Below, in pieces: positions 12,756-23,953 of a stretch of 64,000 bases of DNA. The notes beneath the pieces were generated by a model. It worked only from the letters and a program-made list of their open reading frames with translations. It had not been told where the DNA came from and searched no databases. A program made the position numbers and the translations under genes. The stretch's first letter is position 1. Every line of letters starts with the position of its first letter. This DNA comes from Populus alba. Lineage: Eukaryota; Streptophyta; Magnoliopsida; Malpighiales; Salicaceae. The stretch covers positions 9,009,035 to 9,073,034 of the forward strand of contig NC_133288.1 in assembly GCF_005239225.2 (NCBI RefSeq), read 5' to 3'.

Positions 12756-14100
12756 GAACTGGTGTTGATGTATCAGTGCTTTTAATTTTTACCTTGTGCA
12801 TCTTTACCCTAATATCACAGTACTATCTCCCTATTGGGGCAGAAGGGGGGAAAAGCATCGATGTTTTTGCAAGAAAGGGTGCAGCTCTAGCAAACACTGT
12901 TGTTTTAGGAAAGAACAAGTGTCTAGGAGGTAACCGATGTTGTTTCTGGCATTCCAAACAGGTAGGAGCTTAATTTGGTGGGTCTTAGTTTTGGCTTTGT
13001 ATTGTATTCTCTTGTCCTGCAAGCATGGGGTTGAAGGGGTAAATTTGGGAAACAATATTGTGATGTTGGACTCAGCCCCTGCGAGTTGTACAGTGAAAAA
13101 TGATGGGACATTTTGTTCTGAAACCAAGCAATTAGCCTATCAATTTGAACAACTCTGTACTGCTTTATCTCTATCTAGGGTCCATCTGTACAGCACCTCC
13201 CTCTCTTTCCTTATCATTAACAGTCATTCTGCCCCCGCGCTCTCTCTTCTTCTTGTTTTTTCTTCCTCCTAAAAGCATGGTTACTCCTTACTTTGTAGGT
13301 TCATCTCGTAACATTTCAATTCAAAGCGAGGCCAGAATTCAGCGTTTCCCACGTAAAACCACATTATCCTGGTTTTTTTCTTGAAACAAATCCACTGAGT
13401 GACTTAAATTTACTTGAATCTAAGCTCTTAACCCGTTCAAATCTTTTGACTGCTCTGGTAATTATGGTATTTTATAAGGTGAGTTTAGTCGTCGGATTAG
13501 CATTTTAATGTAAAAAACGAACGTAAATGTTAAAGGTCAGTGGGTCTTTTCAACCCCATCAATGGTGAAAACACGCGTATTTCATATTGTGAAGAGGACG
13601 ATGTTTTACTTTATATAGAAAGCATTAATCCTCGGTCCAATACAAACTCTTTGAACCAGTCTCATACTGAAAAAGGCTCATTTGATTCTTCCAAGTGTTT
13701 CTTTGTTTCTCGTACAAGGTAAAATGGTTAAAGTTTGGACCTTAAATTTTGTATTTAAGTGTTTTTCCTTTCGTGACTGTTAGAGATAAAATTTAATTTT
13801 TGAATATGAGATTTCATTTTGAGCTCGATTTGTGTTGAGCTATTTTTATCTTCTTGTTTTTTCTCGTATTGTGCAAGAGTATGTTTCTTGGTGTTTTGTG
13901 GTGGCCGTTGACATGATTAATTATTTAATTAACCAGCCACTAAAACAGTTGGCGGAAAGTGCTTTAACAGGAAACTTTGCCCGCATGTTTTGGTGTCCTA
14001 GAAAAACACTTCCTTGTTCTTCAATTAATAATTTTTTATATTTTAATATTAAATTTGTTTTTTTATAGGATCATCTTGTATTTATTTATAATACAGATAG
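12756..14100. other. FD 3' flank and intergenic DNA, no gene
   Basis: The first few hundred bases probably contain the FD 3' UTR. Short open frames here (for example 12937-13272 and 13145-13384) lack recognisable domains and appear to arise by chance in T-rich sequence. Confidence 0.55.
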
Positions 14101-15300
14101 CAAGTTTGTTGATTAACCCAGCTGGTTAAGGTTTTATTTTTTTTATTTAACTTTTTGCTTCTCAATTTCATCTTTTAATATTTGATTAATTGAAAATTAA
14201 AATTCATGACTTGTTTTTATTTTTTTATTAGATTATTTCAGTCTTATAACTTGAAAATAGTGTTTAATAGGTTAACCTGAGTTAACTCGAGTCTTATAAT
14301 CTGTTTTGATTTGTTTTTTATATGGATATATTGGCCTCATAATTACGGTGCGGGTTTTGATATTAAAATACTAGTTAAATCAGGTCTTTTTTTATTTTGT
14401 TTCTAAGAGGTTATCTTAATATCATATCCTTCAATATTGAATTTGTTTTTTATTAGGTTATTCTTGACACATTAATCGAGTCACATGTTTTGCAGGTTAA
14501 TCCAGTTGACTTGGTTTTTCTTTTCTTTTTCTAATTGATTTTTTTTTTCCAGTTTCATTAATTAATATTGTGTTTGATTGAGAATTATGCCTCATGATTT
14601 ATTTCAGTTTGATTTTTATAAGGTTATCATAACCTCATAACCTGGAAATAATGCTAAATAGGTTAACCCCTATTGATTTGGCTCATTTTTTTGTCATTTT
14701 TTAATTAGAATTTTTACAATTTCATCATTTAATATTTGGTCCGACATGATCGATTGAAAATCGAGTTTCATAATTTATTTTGATTTATTTTTTATAAGAT
14801 TATCTCAGACTCATAGCTAAAGTCATGGATTTAACAAGTTAAATCAAGTTATTTTTTATATGTTTTTTATAAGGTTATCTCAGTCATATGACCTGGATCA
14901 TGGGTTTGACGGATTAAATTAGGTTGCTTTTTATGTTTGTCTTAATTGATTTATTTTTTTTAGTCTCAGCCTTCAACATTTGACTAATTGGTAATTAAAC
15001 TTCGTAATTGTTTTCGATTTTATTTCTATGAAATCATCTTAGTTTAATGATGTAAGTTGCGAGTTTGACAAGTTAATCGGAGTTGTTTTTTTTTTTAGGT
15101 TTTTTTTAATTGACTTTTTTTTTCAATTACATCATTCATCATTATGTTGATTAGAAATTAAAGGCTTTATAATTTGTTTTGATTTGTTTCTATTGGGTTA
15201 TCATAGTCTAATAACTTTAGTTATGAATTTAACATGTTAACTCAAGTCAATTAATATGTTATTATCTTGATATTTAAAAACAAAGTCATCTTGAAGAAAA
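14100..15300. repeat. Degenerate tandem array, unit about 165-200 bp
   Basis: Six or seven diverged units share one order of motifs: AATTTCATC plus TTTAATATTTGATT; AATTGAAAATTAAA; TTTGATTTGTTTTTTAT; GGTTATCTCAGTCTCAT-like; AACCTGG; and GGTTAACTCGAG-like. Anchors near 14168, 14551, 14720, 14964 and 15126 show intervals of about 165 bp or roughly twice that, with indels. A related fragment occurs near 49420-49940. From memory this resembles a widespread poplar repeat; its origin is unknown to me. Confidence 0.7.
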
Positions 15301-16306
15301 AAAAATTAGGGTCAAACTATATTTGTACGGGTCTTCCAGATTGTTTTTTAACCTGTAAGGTAGTCGGGTTATATCGAGTCAACCCTCATTTAAATTGTTT
15401 TCCACTAAAAAAATATTAGCAATATTTAAATATTTTTTTTTATGTTCAATAAAAATTTGACCTGACTTGTAGTGTAATGTAAATTGATGATTTAGTAGAA
15501 GCTGATTTTATTACCGTATCATTATGGCCATCAATACAAAATTGAGATTTTCTGAAAATAATAATAAAATGATTTCAACTTGCGTAAAATGTTGATACAA
15601 TTTTTAGTTAGTTAAAATGACTTTATAGTTATTTTAGCTAAAATTTAACTAAAAAAAAGTAGTAGTATAGGTGTAAATGATCTAATATCACCTTTCCATT
15701 AACTACAATCCAGCACCTCGAAAAATGGAAGCCATGCCCTGTATAGTTAAAAGATCGTCAAAGGTTTTTTTTTTTTTTGAAAAACAAAATAGCATGGAAA
15801 CGTGATTTATGGAAAATACATCACATCTTTCTTATCTATATATATTTAAAAAAAGTTGTAACATAATTTTTAAAATCCTTTCGAATTGAATTCAATTTAG
15901 AAATTTTATTAAAATCTTATATTTATAATATTTTAAATATCAAAAATTGAATTTAAAATAAAATTCAATCTCTACAAATAATACAAAGTCAACTCATATA
16001 ATTTACTACACTAAAAAAGAGAAATTAATGTTAGAACTAGATTCTTCAAAATATCCTATTATTTATCTTTTTTTTAGAAGCATTTAAAGAAATAAAATGA
16101 AAGTGACAAGAATAGTATATAAAATAAAATAAATTGAATTATATTTCTTTCAAACATATAAATTTAATTTATTTATCAATAAAATTCAAATTGAATATTA
16201 TAATTGAATTCAATTATAATACATAATTGATTCTAAATAGCCTGCAAATAAAAATCAAATATTCCTTATATGATAGTTCTTATGGGTTTTTTATGGGGGG
16301 ATTTAT
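15301..16306. other. AT-rich intergenic DNA, no gene
   Basis: No coding, RNA or transposon signature can be read in this stretch beyond AT-rich low-complexity sequence. Confidence 0.55.
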
Positions 16307-16517
16307 TAAGAATATGTTTGGCAACACAACTGACTGTGTGTTTGCTAAAAATTCTGATTTTTAAAAGAAAATTGGTGTTTTTAAATTGTTTTGATGCACT
16401 AATATCAATAATAAATTTTAAAAATATATATATATATATATATATATTATTTTGATATATTTTCAAGCTAAAAATATTTTAAAAAATAATTGTTATCAAT
16501 AATACCAAACACTACCC
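16307..16517. mobile_element. Small MITE, about 210 bp
   Basis: The ends are inverted: left GAATATGTTTGGCAACACAA, right reverse complement GTAGTGTTTGGTATTATTG. The interior is A/T-rich with TTTTAAA blocks and a TA run at 16426-16447. The TGTTTGG end and the TATTTTAAAAAATA-like interior recur in several other short elements in this window. Confidence 0.65.
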
Positions 16518-16916
16518 GAGTAACAAACACTACCCGAGTGAAGATAGATATAGATATATCATTTATCATTTAAAAAAAAAAATAAGTGGCGAAACTTAAA
16601 TTTATAACCAGTAAAATAAATCTCTCTCTTTTATCACCTATTCTCACCTTAGTACAGACAGCAGTTATTTTATAAACTTTTTGAGCGAAAAAAATATCTC
16701 GGTCCACTTGCCATATTAGGTTAGGCAGCAAGCATCTTATAGTGTATTTTGGTGTCGTGGATATAGATTTTCTGGTCTAATTTGATGTATTTTGCCTATA
16801 GTGTATTTTGCTCCTCTCTTTTTTTCTTTTGTTATATAGTTGGTCTTTTTATGTTTTTACTATTTTAATATTCTAATATTAAATATAATTTTTAAAAAAA
16901 CATTATCTCTATCACA

Positions 16917-17010
16917 CTTAAAATATTACTTGACTAGATAAGAAAGTGACCCCCTCAAAAAAAAAAAAAAAATGAAGAGGCTTAAAATATTACTTGACTA
17001 GATAAGCTAG
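16917..17010. repeat. Short direct repeat, 64 bp apart
   Basis: A block starting CTTAAAATATTACTTGACTA and continuing GATAAG occurs twice, at 16917 and 16981. Confidence 0.8.
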
Positions 17011-18011
17011 ATAAACGTCAAAAAGTATGGGACGACGAAATATGCAATTAATACATTAGATTAGATTAGATACTTGGAAGTGTAGTAGTGGGTGGGTCCA
17101 ACTTAGAGATAACTTGATCAGTTTCATTTATTTTCAGAAATCAAGTCTGCAAATGATGATGACATGGGGCTGGCGTTTCTTATGAATTATTTTTGTCCAA
17201 GGAAATTGATTGGTTTTTGTTTGCGAGAGTGGGCCAGTTGAAGTCGTTTGGTCTTTGGAGTGGTCGGCATATATTTAATCACTAGTTATGTCACCGCTCC
17301 CCCATGGATACAATTTTTTTATTTTTTATAAAAAAACATTATAGGTGTATGTTTTTTAATGTATTTTAGTGATTTAAAAATTCAAATTTAAATTAAAAAA
17401 TTTATACATACATGTCATTAAATAAATCAAAAACTTCGTGTGCAAATAAATAAATAAAAGTCATTACTGATATCTAAAAATAAAACTTGAAAAATCAAGA
17501 GAGAAGTTTAGATTAAGATATTTAATCTAAAAAGATATCATATTTACCCAGTTGTGTTTACTAAATTTATTTATTAAAATATTTTTTTTATTTAAGTAAA
17601 TAATAGTAGAAATAGAAACACAAATTAAATTGATCGAATAAAATAAAAGAAAAAAAAATCATGCAAGGCTCATAATATTATTATTTTTTTTGCAAATGCG
17701 GTACATTTTGAAAGAAAAAATAAATCAATGAACTATGCTGGAGAGAGTCCGCCTTACTTATTTGAAAAGAAAATTATGCTTGGTGTGGTGAGTCAAGGAA
17801 TACAAAAACCCATAACTTATCTAAGGTTAAAGACTTAACCTCATGGTATCTTATATTTTAAATCGTTTTAACCATTGGTACTATCTTTAGCACATGTTTG
17901 AATTTAATCAAGTCGGGACCCTAATTAAGTCAATGAACTATGCACTATGTTAGTTACACAAAAAAGGTTCTCAACAACATATTAGATTTGAAATACGCAA
18001 GGGTTTATTAT

Positions 18012-18015
<4 letters not shown>

Positions 18016-18065
<50 letters not shown>
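18016..18065. repeat. (TA)n microsatellite
   Basis: About 50 bp of uninterrupted TA repeat. Confidence 0.95.
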
Positions 18066-18067
<2 letters not shown>

Positions 18068-18688
18068 GAGAAAAAAAGCTAAAATGAAAGGGAGTTTCAC
18101 TATGTCGCTAGAAACATATCATTATTTGATGTGAACCACGTGGATATAAATGGGATGATAATTCGCTCTTAACTTATTAGGTTAAGTTGGGACTAGGTAA
18201 AGGTTAAAACAACAGAGTTGTGAAGTTTTTTTTTTAAAAAGCTAGATTGTTATTTGAATGAAATGATAATTCGCTTTGGCTTGTTTGGTCGAACAAGTCG
18301 CATTAATTCTTTTTATATTTATTAACATATATGATGATGAATTAATTTGATGTGATGCTCTAAATAGTTTTTTTATCCTCGTTCCAAATATTTTATTACA
18401 AGCAAGAAAAAGAATAACATTGCTCACATATTTTTTTTATACAATAATTGAACTTTTGATTGGTACAAAGCAAAGCGAGGGTACCAGGCCTAGTTAGTAC
18501 CAAGTTGCAGCCATCAACAAGAAACAGCTCCGTTGCCGTCCAGCGGCCATTTGTACCCAGGAGACCTGGGTTGGATTCTAGCAACGGAGTTATTGATTTT
18601 TTTTTATGAGCTTCGACCTACTTAAAAATAGTTTTTTTTTTTTTTTTTTTTAAATTGCAAAGTGTCAAAATGTGCAGAAACTTGAAAC

Positions 18689-19114
18689 TCAAAAACCAGC
18701 TACATGAAAAGAAGAAAACCATATTACCATCTCTTCAGTGAACTGTTCTTCTCTCTTATGAGACCTCTCTTCTCCCCCCATGGACGACCGGCACAGCGGA
18801 CAAGTTCTTCGACACACATTATTAAACCATCCTTCTATGCATACCTTATGAAACCTGTGCAAGCAAGGTAAAGCACTCGTGTCCTCATCTGCCTTCAATC
18901 GCGACAAGCAAACACAACAGTATTCACCTTCAGCTTCTACGATTTCGGATGAACATGATCCGACAGGAGATTCGAGCACGCCTTGCTTGACGTTGCCCGA
19001 CACATCCACTGTGATTCTCCTACAAGCTGCCGCCGCCGCCGCATCTTTAATCCTCGGATGCCCTCTGAGGCCTATGAAGCTGTACACGAAGGAGACGAAT
19101 TTTTTGAGAACCAT
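18689..19114 (-). CDS. Small RING-H2 finger protein, probable E3 ubiquitin ligase
   Basis: This intronless 141-residue frame starts at an ATG. The N-terminus MVLKKFVSFVYSFIGLRG is hydrophobic and could be a membrane anchor or signal; an alanine run (about residues 25-30) follows. The RING-H2 domain spans residues 66-108: CCVC, then PCLHRFHKVC (Cys-x-His-x2-His-x2-Cys), then CPLC, so all eight zinc ligands are present. Such proteins recruit an E2 enzyme and transfer ubiquitin to substrates; the substrate cannot be inferred. Length and layout resemble the RHA2/XERICO-like small RING-H2 class, but I cannot name an orthologue. The last 30 residues show no known motif. The neighbour, SKIP22, lies downstream in this window on the same strand and is an independent gene. 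Confidence 0.85.
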   Translation of the reverse strand: MVLKKFVSFVYSFIGLRGHPRIKDAAAAAACRRITVDVSGNVKQGVLESPVGSCSSEIVEAEGEYCCVCLSRLKADEDTSALPCLHRFHKVCIEGWFNNVCRRTCPLCRSSMGGEERSHKREEQFTEEMVIWFSSFHVAGF

Positions 19115-20050
19115 TTTGGTTTTAATGGAGGATTAGCACTCTTGTTAGATATTTAATACAAGCGGTTGAATGAAAGTAAGCGCATATTGGATGGTCATAT
19201 TTGTTGTCTACTTATTTTGAGTGATCTGTAAGAATTGTTAGCTTCAAAAGAGCAGAATTTGAGTTTGCAACAAAAAAGCGGTTGCACCTAAACATGAGTG
19301 TTACTCTTGACCTTTTCACTTGAAAATGGCAAATAACTATTTCCTTCGTGTTACTGGGTTATATGCAACGTGTTCTCAGCTTCATGATCATATCTATTAT
19401 TCACCCTCGACTCCATAATACATGTCAATATGACTGATAATCCTAGCTCCTACGTCCACATAATTATCTGCTGTTCTTGGGGGGGGGGGGGGCATCTAAA
19501 CCCAAACCATATTTTAAGGTGATAGGATTTTAAGATTCGAATTCATAACTCCATCATCTTTTAAATTGGTAAAACGCTGGTTCAGTGTAGCAGTTAGCTA
19601 GAACAAAGAAAATATGCGATCACTACTGATTGATAATTTTTTAATAAGAAGAACAAGCTGAAAGGATAATGTTGCTGCGTTCTAACGTAGATATTTTAAC
19701 TCCTCCATGCCCCACCCAGACATAATTTTCCCTCTTCTTTTAGCATGAAGAAAACATCCAGGCTTCATATCATGATAGTCAAATATAATATGCCAACTAC
19801 CAAAAAGCTAAAAATACACTGAAATATACCCAAAATAGTGGCAATAACTAATAAGAACAAAGAGATGAGAGTTCAACAACGTTTTATAAACATTAAAACC
19901 AAAAAAACACCTTCCAAATTGTAATGTAGACTTCGGAAGCACTACAACCAGAAACACATTATTTATCATGCATATAACTGACCCATAAATGCCTCTATTC
20001 GGTTCATATTCAGCATTCCACCGTCATCGAGAAAGCCTTCAAGCCCCAGA
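19115..20050. other. Spacer between the RING-H2 and SKIP22 genes
   Basis: This holds the RING-H2 promoter region and the probable SKIP22 3' UTR (about 19850-20050). A run of 14 G lies at 19479-19492, unusual in such AT-rich DNA. No other feature is evident. Confidence 0.55.
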
Positions 20051-21688
20051 CTAGGAACTGAATCCCCCCAGGTTACAATTGGGTGAAAAATTACGACGAG
20101 GTTGGGGCCATCCTAGACCAGGACCCTGATAAGGAGGAATACCAAGCCCCGGCAGACGGTCATAGTCACCACCTATAATTGAAGGACACCATAATGGATT
20201 AGGGTCCCTCCTGATCGGGACATGAAAGGGCAGAAATTGATGAGACGCTCGCCATGCATTGAAATCCCTCTTTGGCTTCTTATTCTCCCAATATGAAGCA
20301 AACCTCGCCTTCCAATTGAGAGTTCCATGTGCTGCTGTCCCATCTCCAAACTCCTCCACAAATTTCTGCTTCCATAAATCATTGTTTGAAGACAAGTACC
20401 GCATTTCTGAACAAACACATTCCATTTTTGCAATATCAATAGCAGGTAACAACTCAAAAATCTTGAGCTTCAGCTCTGTTGGGAGGCGCATCAAGCATGA
20501 AGGAAGAACCAGACCAGCCTTCTCACAAATATCTATCAACAATGGCAAAGCAAGACCATCCTTCACAATTTTCCAGAACTCAAAAATTTCCTTTTCAGGA
20601 TACAAAATGGATGACCTGTCACTTCCATTCATCCCATCATTCTTATCATTTTCCCACACAAAATCTATAGCTGGCACAAATTTATTTATATCCAGACACG
20701 CGTGATGTAGCCCTGATCCACCCTTGGACAAACTCCCATAGACATTAACAAAATGGCCTAAACTTTGGAGCTTCAAAACAATTGTTTCAGCAATAACTTT
20801 ACTATCCAAAAGTTCAGGAAGAGTGTAACAAAGTGACACTGCCAAATTCCTAGATGACTGCTCTTCTGGAAGGTGAAATCCATCAACTCGCATCCCAGAT
20901 ATAGAATTGAACCCAACAAAACCAGATTCTATAAAAACAGAATGAACTGCAATAACCAAGAGCTTGTAGTTGCTACCATCATCACCCAATTCTTTCCTCA
21001 ATAGCCTCCTCAAGAAATACGGTTCAGAGAACCTCTTATTGCCCACATCTACAGATCCAGGATCAACATCCATAGCTTCCACACTGGTAAATTCTTGGGT
21101 CTCTAAGGTTTCTCTGCTCCGAGTTTTTGAACCCAGAGCTCCATGTCCTTCAGTAACTGCACCATTCATATCTGATTCTGCAATCTCATGCTTCTGTCCT
21201 AGCAAGTGCATATGTGGAGAGATTTCAGATATGGTTTCTCGAGAATCGGTATCATTAACCTCAACACCAATATGCCCTTGTACGAACAAATCTTGCTTCT
21301 CGAGCATATTCAAATCCGAACATTTAGACTCTTGAAAACTCATCGATTGATCTGGCATAGGCTCTTGTACATTACCCCGATGGCCTTGAACCTGTTCTTG
21401 TATAGAGGAACTAGAACCTAACCATAGGGGTTGACCAGAGGATGAGAAATCTTTGGGATTGACAGAGAAATAGATAAGGTCACCAGACGTAATACCGAGT
21501 GATTGCAAAGAATCCTCAGGCAATGAGGTATTGAGCTCATCCTTTCTATTAAGAGACAAATAAAGAGACGAGCCAGAAGAAGATATTGCTCGAGAAAGTG
21601 TTTCTTTTAGTTGCTGCAAAGTACAAGAATCCGGCACTTGTATTTTCACAGTTTCTTTAGATTGCACGGACCTTAGTCTCAGCTTCAT
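20051..21688 (-). CDS. SKIP22: F-box protein SKIP22-like (FBXO7-type layout)
   Basis: One uninterrupted 545-residue frame from an ATG. Residues 1-76 form a ubiquitin-like domain (MKLRLRSVQSKETVKIQVPD). Residues 77-220 look disordered. Residues about 225-345 match the FP/PI31-like dimerisation region (LRRLLRKELG through FVPAIDFVW). Residues 402-448 are the F-box (LPTELKLKIFELLPAIDIAK). The C-terminus is proline/glycine-rich with RRDPNPLW and IGGDYDRLPGLG, like the regulatory tail of FBXO7/PI31. The order UBL, FP, F-box, Pro-rich tail is that of animal FBXO7 and plant SKIP22. It should act as the substrate receptor of an SCF ubiquitin ligase by binding SKP1; targets are unknown. The 5' UTR carries an intron (see separate entry). 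Confidence 0.93.
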   Translation of the reverse strand: MKLRLRSVQSKETVKIQVPDSCTLQQLKETLSRAISSSGSSLYLSLNRKDELNTSLPEDSLQSLGITSGDLIYFSVNPKDFSSSGQPLWLGSSSSIQEQVQGHRGNVQEPMPDQSMSFQESKCSDLNMLEKQDLFVQGHIGVEVNDTDSRETISEISPHMHLLGQKHEIAESDMNGAVTEGHGALGSKTRSRETLETQEFTSVEAMDVDPGSVDVGNKRFSEPYFLRRLLRKELGDDGSNYKLLVIAVHSVFIESGFVGFNSISGMRVDGFHLPEEQSSRNLAVSLCYTLPELLDSKVIAETIVLKLQSLGHFVNVYGSLSKGGSGLHHACLDINKFVPAIDFVWENDKNDGMNGSDRSSILYPEKEIFEFWKIVKDGLALPLLIDICEKAGLVLPSCLMRLPTELKLKIFELLPAIDIAKMECVCSEMRYLSSNNDLWKQKFVEEFGDGTAAHGTLNWKARFASYWENKKPKRDFNAWRASHQFLPFHVPIRRDPNPLWCPSIIGGDYDRLPGLGIPPYQGPGLGWPQPRRNFSPNCNLGGFSS

Positions 21689-21740
21689 AGCTAAAACCGG
21701 CTAATCAATGCAGAATAATTCTGGGATTGGACAATTGGAT

Positions 21741-22076
21741 CTGAAAAACGAAACCGCAACAATCGTAACAACAGCAATGATCACACAATATCAAAAAAAA
21801 GGACACTGACTTTCTCTCTAACTTAAGGACAACCTAGTAATCAATCACACGTTATTTGTTGCGGCAGATGAATAAACAACCGGGTCAGATTTTTGGGTCA
21901 TCAGCTGTTTCAATCATCTTTCCATCTATTGGAAACAAACACAAACAAGGGATTCCTACGTTTATCTATAACAACACAAATCACACACACACACACACGC
22001 ACACACATATATATATATATATATAAAAAGACAAAGCAAAGTAATAATAATTATTCAAGAAATAAACAGAACTTAC
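21741..22076 (-). other. Probable 5' UTR intron of SKIP22
   Basis: On the minus strand, a donor TTCC|GTAAGT lies at 22076 and an acceptor TTTTTCAG|ATCC lies at 21741, 52 bases before the start codon. The intron contains a compound (AC)n(AT)n microsatellite at about 21982-22024. The upstream UTR exon probably runs from about 22280 to 22077 and contains CTGCTG/CTTCTT-type repeats. Confidence 0.7.
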
Positions 22077-22439
22077 GGAAAAAGAGACCCCAATAGAATC
22101 ACTGATAAGCGAATTTGTTTCTTTGCAATACCTAGACCCCACCAAATAAAAGTAGACAAAGTTAAGGACTATTGAAAGAAAAGAGTGAAGAGAGACCTTG
22201 AGGGTGGGCAGACAAGAATTTCTTAGGAGTTTTGCTGATTCTTGCTGCTTCTGTTGCTGCTGCTTTCTTCTTTCTCAATCAATCCTTAAAGATAAGATTC
22301 AAGAAATAGAGCCCTTAAATGATACCGTTTTTTAATTTGCTAATAATTTTACCTGTTCAATAAGCCAGCGCGCACCCAGGATCGGGCCCAACCTTCTTTC
22401 ATTCTTTCTTTTTTCCTATTTTACATTTTATTTTATTTT

Positions 22440-22440
<1 letters not shown>

Positions 22441-22512
<72 letters not shown>
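22441..22512. repeat. Compound (CA)n(TA)n microsatellite
   Basis: About 34 bp of CA repeat runs directly into about 37 bp of TA repeat. It lies upstream of SKIP22. The same compound type occurs in that gene's 5' UTR intron. Confidence 0.95.
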
Positions 22513-22515
<3 letters not shown>

Positions 22516-23089
22516 TTATGTAATTCATTCAATTATATAAAGACGTTGGCATGGTTAACTTTTTTTTCTTCTAGCATAAAGAAAAAAATTAATTACAAAA
22601 TAAAAAATCAATACTTACATTTAATAAAATAAATAAAAAAATTATGTATGCTAATAAATTATAATAATTATATTAATTCTAAAAAAAAATTTTAAATCAA
22701 AAAAATAAGATAAAATACATATTACAACGATCTCATTAATTGTTTTTTTGGTTAGAATATAAATAATTTAAACTCTATTGAAAGAAAATTACAAAAAATT
22801 TCATATCAATATATTTTTTTTCATGAGTTATTAATTTATAAAAAAAAATACATACAGATTTTTTTCTCTTTTAATATTAATGAGATAATTATTAAAAACA
22901 ATTATGCATATCATTCATCCCTTGAAAAAATAAAAATAAACAAGGTTAGGTGAGTGGGCCTAACTTATAGACCCAAAACGCACCTCGCCTTCTTTTTTAT
23001 GGTCAGACTCTAAATCTATTAGCCTAATTTTCAATCATGGGTGGTGGTTGGAAAATTAGGTTATGGTGTTTTTGGGTTGAAATATTTAT

Positions 23090-23530
23090 TTTTTAATCTT
23101 TTTCTACATTAAAAAAAAAACACCTAAGAAACATTTTAAAAACCTAAGTTAACTAATCTTTCAACTCAAAACACCTTAAAATGGGTATAAAAACACAAGA
23201 TCAAATTGAAAAAAAAAAAATTATCTCTCAAGTCCAATTTATTTTTTCAAGTAACATAGAGGCGGAAAATCACCACCAATAAATTCCTCTCATTATATAG
23301 AGTCATTTTACACCATTCTTGGTTATTTTGATTGCCTAAATTGTGACAACTATTAACTTTTTCTCTCTACTATCATTTTTCAATAAGTTTCTCTTTGTTC
23401 TCTCTGACTTAAAAACTAAAAATTGAACAAAAGGAACTTGTATACCAAAATAAAAATTATTGTGGATTTGGGGTAAATCATATTTTTTTTTTCTGTGTGT
23501 TACAATTCAATCTCATTTCTTTTAATTTGG
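23090..23530. repeat. Dispersed repeat family, copy 4
   Basis: The ordered blocks are AAAACACCTAAGAAAC, TCTTTCAACTCAAAACACC, ACAAGATCAAATTGAAAAAA, TTATCTCTCAAGTCCAATTT and GGCGGAAAATCACCACC, then CTCTCTACTATCATTTTTCA and TTCTCTCTGACTTAAAAACT. They match the copies near 1740, 3760 and 5640 in order. Confidence 0.5.
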
Positions 23531-23680
23531 TAATTTTTACCAAAATAACTTACCTAATTTCATTTAATTAGGCAAGCAATAAAAGAATATAATTGAAATA
23601 AAAAGGTTTTAAAATGAAAAAAGATCAAAGTGCTTCACTGTTCTTATGAATAATTAATCACCATCATATTTCCTATTTAT

Positions 23681-23953
23681 TTTAGATGTGTAAGGTAATA
23701 AATTTTCTTCTTCTTCTTTTTATTGTAACCTTTTCTTTCAACCAAAGTCATTAAACTTGATTGATTCATGATTCAATCCAAAGTCTAGATCATATGTTAA
23801 TTAGATTAACTTAGTTATTTTAGATGTGTAAGGTAATAATTTTTCTTCTTCTTTTTTACTGTAACCTTTTCTTTCAACTAAAATCATTAAACTTGATTGA
23901 TTCTTGATTCAGTCCAAAGTCTAGATTATATGTTAGTTAGATTAACTTAAATT
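23681..23953. repeat. Two-copy tandem duplication, 137-bp unit
   Basis: Copies start at 23681 and 23818, each with TTTAGATGTGTAAGGTAATA and CTTGATTGATTC, and each ending in TTAGATTAACTTA. Differences are mostly single bases, so this is one of the younger duplications in the window. Confidence 0.88.

Larger units (their letters stand above)
16518..18688. other. Intergenic DNA, no gene
   Basis: No coding region is supported. The tract contains an A-run, a (TA)n microsatellite at 18016-18065, and a possible SINE-like piece at about 18430-18610 next to the RING-H2 gene 3' end. Confidence 0.55.

Noticed and set aside
12608..13384. Open frames just downstream of the FD coding region
   Set aside because: The first overlaps FD exon 3 in another frame and the others have no recognisable domain; they probably lie in 3' UTR and spacer.
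18555..18585. Possible tRNA gene from the GGGTTGGATTC motif
   Set aside because: No acceptor stem or cloverleaf can be built around it; at most a SINE-like B box.
20173..21421. Several open frames overlapping SKIP22 in other frames
   Set aside because: They are shadows of the 545-codon frame, which has clear UBL, FP and F-box domains.
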